Source: Micromonospora sp. C95 (GTDB lineage Bacteria > Actinomycetota > Actinomycetes > Mycobacteriales > Micromonosporaceae). Taken from it: a stretch of DNA of 63,182 nucleotides. The position numbers were made by a program, and so were the translations under genes. The DNA is taken from positions 1 through 63,182 of the forward strand of contig NZ_JAGPXT010000031.1 in the NCBI RefSeq assembly GCF_018070465.1, in the 5' to 3' direction. This document shows, piece by piece, positions 40,176 through 49,397 of the stretch (within the stretch, counting starts at the first letter, position 1; each line of letters opens with the position of its first letter). A model generated the notes under the pieces. It saw only the letters and a program-made list of their open reading frames with translations. It made no database searches and had not been told where the DNA came from.

Positions 40176-40949
40176 TCACGACGCACTCCGCAACGAAGCC
40201 GTACCGAGCTTCTCCACCACCGCCCGGACATGAGCACCAGCACGCAACGGCACCGCAGCCGTCGCCGCGCCCGCCAGGAACACCCAGCCCGAGCGCAACC
40301 GCACCCCGTGCCGCCCCGCCAGCCGAATGCCCTCGTCAAGCGCCCGTCGCGGGTCGCCGAGGATGGCCGCCGTCGAGCCCACCTGCGCCAACCGCCCGTC
40401 GATCTCCAACAGCACGCCCAGGTTGTCCAGGCCGTCCGGCACCGGCGACCAGGGCCCGATCACGAACGCGCCGGCCGAGGTGTTGTCGGCGATGACGTCC
40501 GGCAGGGAGAAGGTGAAGTTCGCGTACCGGGAGTCGATCAACTCGATCGCCGGAGCGACCGCCCGTACCGCTTCGGTGAAGTCACCGACCGGCTCACCGG
40601 GCTCGGGCAGCCGGTCCAGCAGGAACGCCACCTCCGGCTCGACCCGGGGATGGATGAACGCGGACACGTCGACCGTGCCACCGTCGGGGATCCGCATCGG
40701 GTCGGTGAGCCGACCCCAGATCACTTCGTCCACCCCGACCTGGGCCATCTTCGCCTTGCTGGTCAGCCCCATCTTCAACCCGACGAGCCGCTCCCCCCGG
40801 TCCAGCCGGCGCTGCACCAGGGCGGTCTGCACCGCGTACGCGGCGTCGACGTCCAGCCCGGTCTCGGCGGCGAGCTGAGCGATCGGGGTAGCGGTGTCGG
40901 CGGCCGTGCCGAGCGTCTCGGCGACCCCCGCGATGTCCGGCCCGATCAT
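40176..40949 (-). CDS. 4-Oxalocrotonate decarboxylase (hydratase/decarboxylase family)
   Basis: 257 residues: GLKMGLTSKAKMAQVGVDEV, WGRLTDPMRIPDGG, HPRVEPEVAFLLDRLPEPG and ELIDSRYANFTFSLPDVIAD. The KAKMAQ(V/M)GVDEVIWG form marks the decarboxylase branch, as opposed to the hydratase branch represented by the gene at 42924. It forms 2-hydroxypenta-2,4-dienoate from 4-oxalocrotonate. The start overlaps the aldolase stop in ATGA. Confidence 0.85.
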   Translation of the reverse strand: MIGPDIAGVAETLGTAADTATPIAQLAAETGLDVDAAYAVQTALVQRRLDRGERLVGLKMGLTSKAKMAQVGVDEVIWGRLTDPMRIPDGGTVDVSAFIHPRVEPEVAFLLDRLPEPGEPVGDFTEAVRAVAPAIELIDSRYANFTFSLPDVIADNTSAGAFVIGPWSPVPDGLDNLGVLLEIDGRLAQVGSTAAILGDPRRALDEGIRLAGRHGVRLRSGWVFLAGAATAAVPLRAGAHVRAVVEKLGTASLRSAS

Positions 40950-42001
40950 GAGTTCTCCTTGCCGGCCAGGTCCAGCGCCACATCGACGATCATGTCTTCC
41001 TGCCCGCCGACCATCCGACGTCGGCCCAGTTCCACCAGGATCGAACGGACGTCGACGCGGTAGCGCGCCGAGGCCCGTTCGGCGTGGCGCAGGAAGCTGG
41101 AGTAGACCCCGGCGTACCCCAGGGAGAGGGTCTCCCGGTCGACCTGGACGGGCCGGTCCTGCAATGGGCGGACGATGTCGTCGGCGGCGTCCATCAGGGC
41201 GAAGACGTCACAGCCGTGCTGCCAGCCGTGCAGCTCGGCGACCGCGACGAAGACCTCCAGCGGCGCGTTGCCGGCGCCGGCACCCATGCCCGCCAGGGAG
41301 GCGTCCACCCGCACGGTGCGGCCGGCCGGCGACCCGACCGGGCCGTCGCCGGCGACCCGGCCGTGCTCGACGGCGAGCACGCTGTTGGCGACCCCGAGGG
41401 AGAGGTTGTGGTGGGCGTGGATGCCGATCTGCGTGGTCGGTGCGAGGACCTGCCGGTACGCGTCGACACGCTGCGCCACGTCGGATATCAGCAACCGGCC
41501 GCCGGAGTCGGTGACGTAGACGCAGTGCGCCCCGTAGGACTCCATCAGCTTCGCCTGGGCGGCCAGCCCGACCGGGTCGTTCATGTGCGACATCATCAGG
41601 AAGCCGGCCACGTCCATGCCGTTCTCCCGGGCCCAGGAGATGTGCTGGGCGGAGATGTCGGCCTCGGTGCAGTGGGTGGCGATCCGGACGCTCGTCACCC
41701 CGAGCGCCCGGGCGGCCTTCAGGTCGGCGATGGTGCCGATGCCGGGCAGCAGCAGGGTGGTCAGCTTCGCCCTCGTCATCACCTCGGCCGCCGCCGCGAT
41801 CCAGTCGGCGTCGCTGGCCGCGCCGTGGCCGTAGTTGACGCTGGACCCGGCCAGACCGTCACCGTGGGCCACCTCGATCGCGGCGACCCCGGCGGCGTCG
41901 AGCGCGGCGGCGATGGTGCGGACCTGGTCGACGGTGTAGCGGTGCGCGATGGCGTGCATGCCGTCGCGCAACGTCACGTCCTGGATGTACAGCTCCGTCA
42001 T
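40946..42001 (-). CDS. mhpE: 4-Hydroxy-2-oxovalerate aldolase
   Basis: 351 residues of the DmpG/MhpE family: VTLRDGMHAIAHRYT at the start, AIEVAHGDGLAGSSVNYGHG, YVTDSGGRLL and HAHHNLSLGVANS carrying the Mn-binding His pair. It splits 4-hydroxy-2-oxovalerate to pyruvate and acetaldehyde, and channels acetaldehyde to the dehydrogenase encoded just upstream. ATGA junctions on both sides. Confidence 0.95.
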   Translation of the reverse strand: MTELYIQDVTLRDGMHAIAHRYTVDQVRTIAAALDAAGVAAIEVAHGDGLAGSSVNYGHGAASDADWIAAAAEVMTRAKLTTLLLPGIGTIADLKAARALGVTSVRIATHCTEADISAQHISWARENGMDVAGFLMMSHMNDPVGLAAQAKLMESYGAHCVYVTDSGGRLLISDVAQRVDAYRQVLAPTTQIGIHAHHNLSLGVANSVLAVEHGRVAGDGPVGSPAGRTVRVDASLAGMGAGAGNAPLEVFVAVAELHGWQHGCDVFALMDAADDIVRPLQDRPVQVDRETLSLGYAGVYSSFLRHAERASARYRVDVRSILVELGRRRMVGGQEDMIVDVALDLAGKENS

Positions 42002-42927
42002 GGGGCCGGCACCACCTTCCGCAGGGCGGCCAGCCGCTGCGCGGTGCGCAACGCGGCCGAGGTCATGATGTCCAGGTTCCCGGCGTACGCGGGCAGATAG
42101 TGCCCGGCGCCGGAGACCTCCAGGAAGACCGAGACCTGCAACCCGGTGAGCTGCCGTCCGAGCGACGGCACGTAGGTGTCGACGCGGTCGAACTGCACGT
42201 CCTGCTTGAGGCGGTAGCCGGGGACGTACTCCTGCACGGTGGCCACCATGTCGCCGACCGAGGCGGCGATGGCGTCGCGGTCGGCGTCGGGGTCCGGGCA
42301 GAGGCAGTAGATGGTGTCGCGCATCAGCAGTGGCGGGTCGGCCGGGTTGAGCACGATGATCGCCTTGCCTCGATCTGCGCCGCCGACCACCTCGATGGCC
42401 CGGGCCGTGGTCTCGGTGAACTCGTCGATGTTGGCCCGGGTGCCCGGGCCGGCCGACCGCGAGGCGATCGACGCGACGATCTCCCCGTACGCGACCGGGG
42501 TCACCCGCCGTACCGCGGCGACGATCGGCACGGTCGCCTGCCCGCCGCAGGTGACCATGTTCAGGTTGGTCTCGCCCAGGTGCTCCTCCAGGTTGACCGG
42601 CGGCACGACGTACGGGCCGACCGCCGCCGGGGTCAGGTCGATCACGGTCCGCCCGTGTGCCCGCAGCACCGCGTCGTTGTGCCGGTGCGCACCCGCCGAG
42701 GTGGCGTCGAAGACCAGGTCCACGTCGGCGAACTCGGGCAGCGCGACAAGACCCTCGACACCCTGCGCGGTGGTGGCCACGCCGAGCCGGCGAGCCCGGG
42801 CCAGCCCGTCGGAGGCGGGATCGATCCCGGCCATCGCCACCATCCGCAGCGAATCCGACAACCGCAGTACCTTGATCATCAGGTCGGTGCCGATGTTGCC
42901 CGACCCGATCACCGCCACACCCGTCAT
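41998..42927 (-). CDS. mhpF: Acetaldehyde dehydrogenase (acetylating)
   Basis: 309 residues of the DmpF/MhpF family: NAD-binding IGSGNIGTDLMIKVLR, catalytic Cys in MVTCGGQATVPIV (near 130), and the QEYVPGYRLKQDVQF segment. It converts acetaldehyde to acetyl-CoA in complex with the aldolase. It overlaps both neighbours by 4 bp. Confidence 0.95.
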   Translation of the reverse strand: MTGVAVIGSGNIGTDLMIKVLRLSDSLRMVAMAGIDPASDGLARARRLGVATTAQGVEGLVALPEFADVDLVFDATSAGAHRHNDAVLRAHGRTVIDLTPAAVGPYVVPPVNLEEHLGETNLNMVTCGGQATVPIVAAVRRVTPVAYGEIVASIASRSAGPGTRANIDEFTETTARAIEVVGGADRGKAIIVLNPADPPLLMRDTIYCLCPDPDADRDAIAASVGDMVATVQEYVPGYRLKQDVQFDRVDTYVPSLGRQLTGLQVSVFLEVSGAGHYLPAYAGNLDIMTSAALRTAQRLAALRKVVPAP

Positions 42928-43718
42928 CCGTGCACCTCCTTGGTGAAACAGGTCCGCACCGAACCGAGACCGGAGATGCGCGCCTCGTACGCCGCGCCCG
43001 GTGTCACCGCCACCATCGGGCCGAGCGCGCCGGACAGCACCACGTCACCGGCGCGCAGCGGATCACCGGCGCGGGCCGACGTGGCGGCCAGCCAGGCCAG
43101 CGCGTGCAACGGATTGCCCAGGCAGGCCGCCCCGGCACCCACCGACACCGGTTCACCGGCGTGTTCCAGGACCATCCCGCACAGCCGCAGGTCGACCTCG
43201 GCCGGCCGGCGGGGCGTGGTGCCGAGCACGAACAGGCCGCTTGAGGCGTTGTCGGCCACCGTGTCCACGATGGAGATGTCCCAACCGGCCACCCGCGAAT
43301 CGACGATCTCGATGGCCGGCAGCAGATGGTCGACGGCGCGCAGCAGGTCGGCGGTGGTGACCCGGTCGTCGGGCAGATCGGTGCCGAGCACGAAGGCGAC
43401 CTCCGCCTCCACCCGGGGTTGCCGCAGGCGGCCGATCGTCACCTCGGCACCGTCGGGCACCGCCATAGCGTCGGTGAGCACCCCGAAGTCCGGCTCGTAC
43501 ACCCCGAAGCTCTCCTGGACCGCCCGGGAGGTCAGCCCGATCTTCGCGCCCACCCGGCGCTGCCCGGCCGCCAGCCACTCGCCCACCTGGCGCTGCTGCA
43601 CCCGGTACGCGGCCTGGACATCGCCCTCCGGCAGCAACCGCCCACGCAACGGTGGGCACGGTTTGCCGCCGGCTCTGGCCTCGGCCAACTCTCGCGCCGC
43701 CAACTCAACACCACTCAT
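42924..43718 (-). CDS. 2-Oxopent-4-enoate hydratase (MhpD/DmpE family)
   Basis: 264 residues: VGAKIGLTSRAVQESFGVYE, DFGVLTDAMAVPDG, QPRVEAEVAFVLG and EIVDSRVAGWDISIVDTVAD. The SRAVQ..GV and DFGVL features favour the hydratase branch over the homologous decarboxylase encoded at 40176. It adds water to 2-hydroxypenta-2,4-dienoate. The ATG overlaps the stop of the aldehyde dehydrogenase gene. Confidence 0.87.
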   Translation of the reverse strand: MSGVELAARELAEARAGGKPCPPLRGRLLPEGDVQAAYRVQQRQVGEWLAAGQRRVGAKIGLTSRAVQESFGVYEPDFGVLTDAMAVPDGAEVTIGRLRQPRVEAEVAFVLGTDLPDDRVTTADLLRAVDHLLPAIEIVDSRVAGWDISIVDTVADNASSGLFVLGTTPRRPAEVDLRLCGMVLEHAGEPVSVGAGAACLGNPLHALAWLAATSARAGDPLRAGDVVLSGALGPMVAVTPGAAYEARISGLGSVRTCFTKEVHG

Positions 43719-45220
43719 GACAGATCCACGCAGACGTTCGTCAGTTCGGAGTAGAAATTCAGCGAGTGCACGCCACCCTCCCGACCGATGCCGGAGGCCT
43801 TCACCCCACCGAAGGGGGTCCGCAGGTCACGTAGGAACCACGTGTTGACCCAGACGATGCCGGCGTCCAACCGGGCACCGGCCCGGTGCGCCCGGCCCAC
43901 GTCCCGGGTCCAGACCGTCGCCGCCAGGCCGTATTCGGTGCCGTTGGCCAGGGCGTACGCCTCGTCCTCGTGGTCGAACGGCGCCACGTGCACCACCGGC
44001 CCGAAGATCTCCTCGCGGTTGGTCCGCGCGTCCGGGCCGAGCCCGGTCAGCACCGTCGGCTGCACGTACGCGCCGCCGTCGCGGGCGTCGTCGAACCGGG
44101 GCACCCCACCGCCGGCGAGCACCCGGGCGCCTTCGGCCCGCGCCAGGTCATAGTGCCCGAGCACCTTGTCCCGGTGGCCGTGCGAGATCAGCGGCATGTT
44201 CACCGTCGCCTCGTCGGCCGGCCAGCCGTACGCCAGTTCGCCGGCGCGCCCGGCCAACCGCGCGGTGAACTCCTCGAACACCGGCCGCTGCACGTAGATC
44301 CGTTCCGTGCAGAGGCACACCTGGCCGCCGTTGGTGAAACTCGACCGCACCGAACCGGCCACCGCCGCGTCCAGATCCGCGTCGGCGAAGACCAGCCCGG
44401 CGTTCTTGCCACCCAACTCAAAGCTGACCGCCTTCACCCCGTCGGCGGCGGCCCGCATGATGGCGCCGCCGGTGGCCGACTCACCGGTGAAGGTGATCGC
44501 GTCGACGTCCGGATGACGGGTGAGGAACTCGCCGGCCGAGTCGGGCCCGAAGCCGTGCACCAGGTTGAACACGCCGTCGGGCACCCCGGCCGCCGCCATC
44601 ACCTCGGCGAGCAGGGTGGCCGACGCGGGCGTCTCCTCGCTCGGCTTGACCACCACCGCGTTGCCGCAGGCCAGAGCGGGGGCGACCTTCCAGGTGAGCA
44701 GCAGCAGCGGCAGGTTCCACGGCACGATCACCGCGACCACGCCGACCGGCTTGCGTACCGCGTAGTTGAGAGCCCGACCACCGGTCGGGGTGACCGTGGT
44801 GAACGACTCGGTCGGCGCGGTCGCCACGATCTCCGCGAAGGCCCGGAAGTTCGCCGCACCTCGCGGGATGTCCAGGGTGCGGGCCTGCGAGATGGACTTG
44901 CCGGTGTCGGCGACCTCGGCGGCCACCAGGTCGTCGAAGCGACGCTCCAACTCGTCGGCGATCCGGCGCAGCACCTCGGCGCGCTCCCGCTCCCCCGCCC
45001 GACCCCACGGACCCCGCAACGCGGTCCGCGCCGCCGCCACGGCATCGTCCACAGTGGTCTGATCCGCCTCGACCACCTCGAACACCGGCTCACCGGTCAC
45101 CGGGCTGCGCTTGGCGAAGCGGGTTCCGGTGTCGACGAACTCGCCGGCGACGAAGTTGCGCAGCAGACCGGGACCGTCAGGTGCCCGCCCGGCCATCAGC
45201 CGGGGATCCCAGAGCGTCAT
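43715..45220 (-). CDS. 2-Aminomuconate (or 2-hydroxymuconic) semialdehyde dehydrogenase
   Basis: 501 residues of the aldehyde dehydrogenase superfamily: VIVPWNLPLLLLTWKVAPAL, the catalytic Glu in FELGGKNAG and Cys in NGGQVCLCTERIYV, and EEIFGPVVHVAPF. In this context the substrate is 2-aminomuconate 6-semialdehyde. ATG 45220 has GGAGG five bases upstream; the frame stays open 156 codons further but that is a shadow of kmo. It overlaps kmo by ATGA. Confidence 0.9.
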   Translation of the reverse strand: MTLWDPRLMAGRAPDGPGLLRNFVAGEFVDTGTRFAKRSPVTGEPVFEVVEADQTTVDDAVAAARTALRGPWGRAGERERAEVLRRIADELERRFDDLVAAEVADTGKSISQARTLDIPRGAANFRAFAEIVATAPTESFTTVTPTGGRALNYAVRKPVGVVAVIVPWNLPLLLLTWKVAPALACGNAVVVKPSEETPASATLLAEVMAAAGVPDGVFNLVHGFGPDSAGEFLTRHPDVDAITFTGESATGGAIMRAAADGVKAVSFELGGKNAGLVFADADLDAAVAGSVRSSFTNGGQVCLCTERIYVQRPVFEEFTARLAGRAGELAYGWPADEATVNMPLISHGHRDKVLGHYDLARAEGARVLAGGGVPRFDDARDGGAYVQPTVLTGLGPDARTNREEIFGPVVHVAPFDHEDEAYALANGTEYGLAATVWTRDVGRAHRAGARLDAGIVWVNTWFLRDLRTPFGGVKASGIGREGGVHSLNFYSELTNVCVDLS

Positions 45221-46548
45221 CGGAGCCTCCTGAACCCGAGCGCCACCGCCGCGCCGGCCACCACCGCCAGGCCGGCCGCCGCCAGGCCGATCACCTGGTA
45301 CTGCCGGCGGACCCGGCGGCGCACCTGCGCGTACGGGACGGTGGAGAAGGACACCAACTCGTACTGGGAGACGTACCGGCCGGGCAGCGTCCGCTCCAGA
45401 GCATGCTCCACCTGCTTGCGGGCCCGGAAGACCGGGGAGGCGACCTTGTCGCGCATCTCCACGAAGTTGGCAAGCGCCATCCGGGCGATCGCCTCGGCGT
45501 TGTCCTGCCGGCGGTGCTGGAACAGCGGCAGCGCCGCCGACCAGTCCCCGGCGCACTCGTCGAGGCAGCGGTCCAGCTCGACCACGTCCTCGAAGGCACA
45601 GTTCGCACCCTGGCCGTAGAACGGCACGATGGCGTGGGCCGCGTCGCCGAGCAGCGCGACCCGCCCGTCGACCTGCCACGGGTCGCACCGCACCGTGCCG
45701 AGCACCCCGACCGGGTTGTGCTGGTAGTCGTCGACCAGGTTCGGTGCGATCGCCGGCAGATCCGGATAGTGCTGCGCGAAGTGCCGCTCGATCGCCGCCG
45801 CGCTGCCTAGCGAGGCGAAACTCGCGGTGCCGTGGGTGGGCCAGAACAGGGTGCAGGTGAACGAGCGGTCCGGGTTGGGCAGCGCGATCATCATCGAGGT
45901 GCCGCGCGGCCAGATGTGCAACGCACCCGGATCCAGGGCGAAGTCGCCGCCCAGCGGCGGGATCGTCAGTTCCTTGTAGCCGTAGTCGAGGAAGTCGACG
46001 CTCTCGGTGACCAGGTCGTGGGCGAGCAACTGTCCGCGTACCGCTGAGCCGGCGCCGTCGGTGCCGAGCACCACCCGCGCGCCCTCGGTCACCGTGCCCC
46101 GCGGCGTCTCGAAGGTCATGGTCGCGGTGGCCGGGTCGAGCCCGACCAGCCGGTGCTCGAAGGCGATCCGCACCCCCGGCAGCTTGGCGGCGGCCGCCAG
46201 CAGGGCGTTGTTCAAGGCACCCCGGCTGATCGAGTTGATCGCGCGGTCGCCGGAGACGCTGTACGACTGGAAGTCGGTCGGCCCGCTCACCGGATGGATC
46301 ATCCGGCCCCGCATCGGCAACGCGTCCGTCATCACCTGCTCGGCCAGTCCGATGCGACGCAGCGCGTCGAGCCCACGCTCGGAGAGCGCCAGGTTGATCG
46401 AGCGGCCCCGCTCGGGGGTGCCGCTACGCGGGTCCGGGCGCCGCTCGTAGAGTGCCACCGGATGGCCTCGGCGAGCCAGGAAGCAGGCCAGCAGGCAGCC
46501 GGCCAACCCGGCACCCACCACCGCAATCTCGTCGCGCTCCCCGGTCAC
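45217..46548 (-). CDS. kmo: Kynurenine 3-monooxygenase with C-terminal membrane anchor
   Basis: 443 residues. FAD-binding IAVVGAGLAGCLLACFLARR at the N-terminus, SINLALSERGLDALRRIGL and GDAAHAIVPFYGQGANCAFE are diagnostic for KMO. The C-terminus has a basic stretch (RRRVRRQYQ) followed by a ~20-residue hydrophobic helix (VIGLAAAGLAVVAGAAVALG) and RRLR, suggesting membrane attachment as in eukaryotic KMO. GTG 46548 overlaps the kynU stop in GTGA. Confidence 0.94.
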   Translation of the reverse strand: MTGERDEIAVVGAGLAGCLLACFLARRGHPVALYERRPDPRSGTPERGRSINLALSERGLDALRRIGLAEQVMTDALPMRGRMIHPVSGPTDFQSYSVSGDRAINSISRGALNNALLAAAAKLPGVRIAFEHRLVGLDPATATMTFETPRGTVTEGARVVLGTDGAGSAVRGQLLAHDLVTESVDFLDYGYKELTIPPLGGDFALDPGALHIWPRGTSMMIALPNPDRSFTCTLFWPTHGTASFASLGSAAAIERHFAQHYPDLPAIAPNLVDDYQHNPVGVLGTVRCDPWQVDGRVALLGDAAHAIVPFYGQGANCAFEDVVELDRCLDECAGDWSAALPLFQHRRQDNAEAIARMALANFVEMRDKVASPVFRARKQVEHALERTLPGRYVSQYELVSFSTVPYAQVRRRVRRQYQVIGLAAAGLAVVAGAAVALGFRRLR

Positions 46549-47825
46549 CGGACCACCCCCGGAACCGTCGCGCCCAGCGCGTCGGCGACCCGCCAGCAGT
46601 CGTGGTACGTCGAGTACAGCGGCACCGGGGCGAACCTGACCACATCCGGCTCCCGGGCGTCGGCGATCACTCCGTGCTCGTGACGCAGTCGCTTGGTCAG
46701 CTCGTTGGCGCTGCCCGCGCCGATGCGTACCGAGAGCTGGCAACCGCGCCGACGCGGCTCACGTGGAGTGATCACCCGCAGGGGCCGATCGGCGGTGACC
46801 TCGTCGAGCAGCCGCTCCAGGTAGCCGGTGAGCCGGAGGCTGCGCGCCCGCAGCGCGGACATGCCGATCGAGTCGAACAGTTCCAGCGAGGTGCGCACCG
46901 GGCCCATCGCGAAGATCGGTGGGTTGGAGATCTGCCATGCCTCCACGGTGGCCGGTGGCCGGCTGACCGGGGCCATCTCGAACCGGGTCGCCGCCGCCGT
47001 GCTCCACCAGCCCTCGAAGCGGGGCAGCGTCGCGTCGCCGTGGTGGCGTTCGTGCACGAAGACCCCGGCCAGCGCGCCGGGCCCCGAGTTGAGGTACTTG
47101 TACGAGCACCAGGCGGCGAAGTCGACGTCCCAGTCGTGCAACGACAGCGGCACGTTGCCCGCCGCGTGCGCCAGATCCCACCCGACGACCGCGCCGGCGG
47201 CCCGGCCGGCCGCGGTGATCGCCGGGATGTCCATCAGCTCACCGGTGAGGTAGTTGACGCCGCCGAGCAGCACCAGCGCCGCGGTGTGGCCCTCGGCCGC
47301 CAGGTAGCCGGTGACGTCCTCGGTGCGCAGGGTGTCCTCACCGGGACGCGGCGCGAGCCGGACGATCGTGTCGTCCGGGTCGAGGCCGTGGAACCGTGCC
47401 TGACTGCGCACCGCGTAGCTGTCCGACGGGAAGGCGCTGTCCTCGATGACGATCCGGGTCCGCTCGCCGGCCGGCCGATAGAAGCTGACCATCAGCAGGT
47501 GCAGGTTGACCGTCAGCGAGTTCATCACCACGGTCTCCGTGGGCAGGGCGCCGACCAGGCGCGCGGCCGGCGCCGTCAGCAGCTCGTGGTACGGCAGCCA
47601 GGGCCGTTCCGCGGCCAGATGCCCCTCCACGCCGAGCTGGCCCCAGGCATCCAGGTCGGCCAGGAGTTCGTCGCGGGTGGCCCGCGGTTGCAGGCCGAGC
47701 GAGTTGCCCGCCAGGTAGGCGGCCTCCGGGTAGCGCCCACCGTCGGCCGGCGGCACGTGGAACAGGTGCCGGTGCCCCGGTTCGGCCGCGTCGAGGCGGC
47801 GTGCCTCGTCTTCCGTCACGTTCAT
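46545..47825 (-). CDS. kynU: Kynureninase
   Basis: 426 residues, PLP-dependent. YLAGNSLGLQPRATRDEL, VVGWDLAHAAGNVPLSLHDW and the PLP-lysine motif WCSYKYLNSGPGALAG are present. It cleaves 3-hydroxykynurenine (or kynurenine) to 3-hydroxyanthranilate and alanine. ATG 47825 has GAGGG five bases upstream. It starts eight bases after kynA ends. Confidence 0.95.
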   Translation of the reverse strand: MNVTEDEARRLDAAEPGHRHLFHVPPADGGRYPEAAYLAGNSLGLQPRATRDELLADLDAWGQLGVEGHLAAERPWLPYHELLTAPAARLVGALPTETVVMNSLTVNLHLLMVSFYRPAGERTRIVIEDSAFPSDSYAVRSQARFHGLDPDDTIVRLAPRPGEDTLRTEDVTGYLAAEGHTAALVLLGGVNYLTGELMDIPAITAAGRAAGAVVGWDLAHAAGNVPLSLHDWDVDFAAWCSYKYLNSGPGALAGVFVHERHHGDATLPRFEGWWSTAAATRFEMAPVSRPPATVEAWQISNPPIFAMGPVRTSLELFDSIGMSALRARSLRLTGYLERLLDEVTADRPLRVITPREPRRRGCQLSVRIGAGSANELTKRLRHEHGVIADAREPDVVRFAPVPLYSTYHDCWRVADALGATVPGVVR

Positions 47826-47833
47826 CGTCACCC

Positions 47834-48727
47834 TCACATCGCCGTCCGGGCCGACCACAGTTCGGGGAAGACCACCCGGGCCATGCTGCGTTGCAGCCAC
47901 GCCAGCCCGGCGGAGCCGCCGCTGCCCACCTTGGCGCCCATGGTCCGCTGCACCGCCTTGATGTGGTGGTGCCGCCAGTCGCCGAACTGCTCGGCCACCT
48001 CGGTCAGCGCCTCGCCGAGCAGCCGCAGGTGGTTGTCGGGCCCGGCGTCGGCGTAGATCTGCACCCAGGCCGCCTCGACGGCGGGGTGCGCCTCGTGTTC
48101 GGTGGCCACGTCCCGCGCCAGCAGGTCAGCGGGCAGGTCGTGGCCGTGCCGGGCGAGCAGGGCGACCACCTCGTCCCAGACGCTCGGCGTGGCCAGGGCG
48201 TCGGTGAGCTCGGTGTGCACCTCGGCCTGCCGCCGGAACGGGCGGATCAGTGCCGGGTCGCGCAGCCCGAGCAGGAACTCCAGGTGGCGGTACATCGCCG
48301 ACTGGAAACCCGACCCCTCGCCGAGCAGGTTGCGGAAGCGGTTGAAGTCGGCCGGGGTCATCCAGCGCAGTCCCCGCCAGGCCGCGTTGAGCCCTTCCAG
48401 GTGCAGCGCGGCGCGGCGCAGCGGGGCCAACGCCTCCCACACCCGGTCGGCGCGCAGCAGCCGGGACGTCTCCCGTAGTTCGTGACAGGTCAGGCCGAAG
48501 TACAACTCCATGATCTGGCTGACCATCAGGAAGGACATCTCGCCCGGGTCGGCGCTGAGCGGCTGTTGTAGCCGATGCAGCGTACTGGCCTGCACGTACG
48601 CGTCGTACGGCACCCGCTCGGCGAACTCCAGGGTCGGTTCGCCGCCGTTGTGGGCGGCGCGCGCCACGCGCTGCCCTGCGGTGACCGGACGCACCTCCGT
48701 CCGGGGCCGCAGCTCCGTCTGCTCCAT
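47834..48727 (-). CDS. kynA: Tryptophan 2,3-dioxygenase
   Basis: 297 residues, haem enzyme. SFLMVSQIMELYFGLTCHEL, TPADFNRFRNLLGEGSGFQS, YRHLEFLLG and the haem-ligand region FGDWRHHHIKAVQRTMG are all typical. It opens the indole ring of tryptophan to N-formylkynurenine. First gene of the cluster, divergent from an Lrp/AsnC regulator. Confidence 0.95.
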   Translation of the reverse strand: MEQTELRPRTEVRPVTAGQRVARAAHNGGEPTLEFAERVPYDAYVQASTLHRLQQPLSADPGEMSFLMVSQIMELYFGLTCHELRETSRLLRADRVWEALAPLRRAALHLEGLNAAWRGLRWMTPADFNRFRNLLGEGSGFQSAMYRHLEFLLGLRDPALIRPFRRQAEVHTELTDALATPSVWDEVVALLARHGHDLPADLLARDVATEHEAHPAVEAAWVQIYADAGPDNHLRLLGEALTEVAEQFGDWRHHHIKAVQRTMGAKVGSGGSAGLAWLQRSMARVVFPELWSARTAM

Positions 48728-48875
48728 GCGTCCGCTCCTCCCGGCTCGCCCGTCCCGTCATGATCTCCCGTGCGGTTGGCCAGATGGAATGCCTGTTCAA
48801 CGGCGCTTTCGGTGGTTGACCTAAGGAACGGAAGCCGCTCGCCGGCAATGACCTGCCGGACGTAAGGTCGCGGGC
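48728..48875. promoter_or_regulatory. Divergent kynA / lrp-like promoter region
   Basis: 148 bp between kynA (-) and the regulator (+). It contains GTTG-N19-CAAC (about 48777-48803) and a TTGACC near 48817. The regulator probably binds here. No exact operator or promoter is resolved. Confidence 0.4.
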
Positions 48876-49325
48876 ATGGACGAGATGGACTGGGCCCTGC
48901 TCCGCGAGTTGCAGGCCGACGCACGGTTGTCCTTCAGCGAGCTGTCCCGGCGGGTGCACCTGTCCCCACCCGCGGTCGCCGAGCGGGTACGCCGGCTGGA
49001 GGAAACCGGCGTGATCAGTGGGTACCACGCCCACGTCGACCTGGCCCGGGCCGGCCGCACCGTGGTCGCGCTGATCCGGATGTCCTGTTACGGCGCCCGG
49101 TGCATCCTGCACGACCCCGAAGTCGCGCGATGGCCGGAGATCCTGGAGATCCATCGGATCACCGGCGACGCGTGCAGCGTGCTGAAGGTCGCGGCCGGGT
49201 CGATCGGAGACTTCGAGGCGGTCATCGACCGTCTCGCCCCCTACGGTCAGCCGTCGAGCACGATGGTGCTCTCCACCCCGCTCGGCTGGCAGGCCGTCAC
49301 TCCGCTGTCCGGCCCCGGCGGTTAG
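48876..49325 (+). CDS. Lrp/AsnC-family regulator of the kyn cluster
   Basis: 149 residues: N-terminal helix-turn-helix (DWALLRELQADARLSFSELS, RRVHLSPPAVAERVRRLEE), then an AsnC ligand-binding RAM domain (VIDRLAPYG and flanking strands). Homologous KynR proteins respond to kynurenine in proteobacteria; kynurenine or tryptophan is the likely ligand. ATG start. Divergent from kynA. Confidence 0.9.
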   Translation: MDEMDWALLRELQADARLSFSELSRRVHLSPPAVAERVRRLEETGVISGYHAHVDLARAGRTVVALIRMSCYGARCILHDPEVARWPEILEIHRITGDACSVLKVAAGSIGDFEAVIDRLAPYGQPSSTMVLSTPLGWQAVTPLSGPGG

Positions 49326-49397
49326 CCGCCGGGGCAGAGGGAAAGCCGCGCAGGTCGCCCCAGCAGGACCGGTACGCCGGTGCCGGGAGGGAGGATC

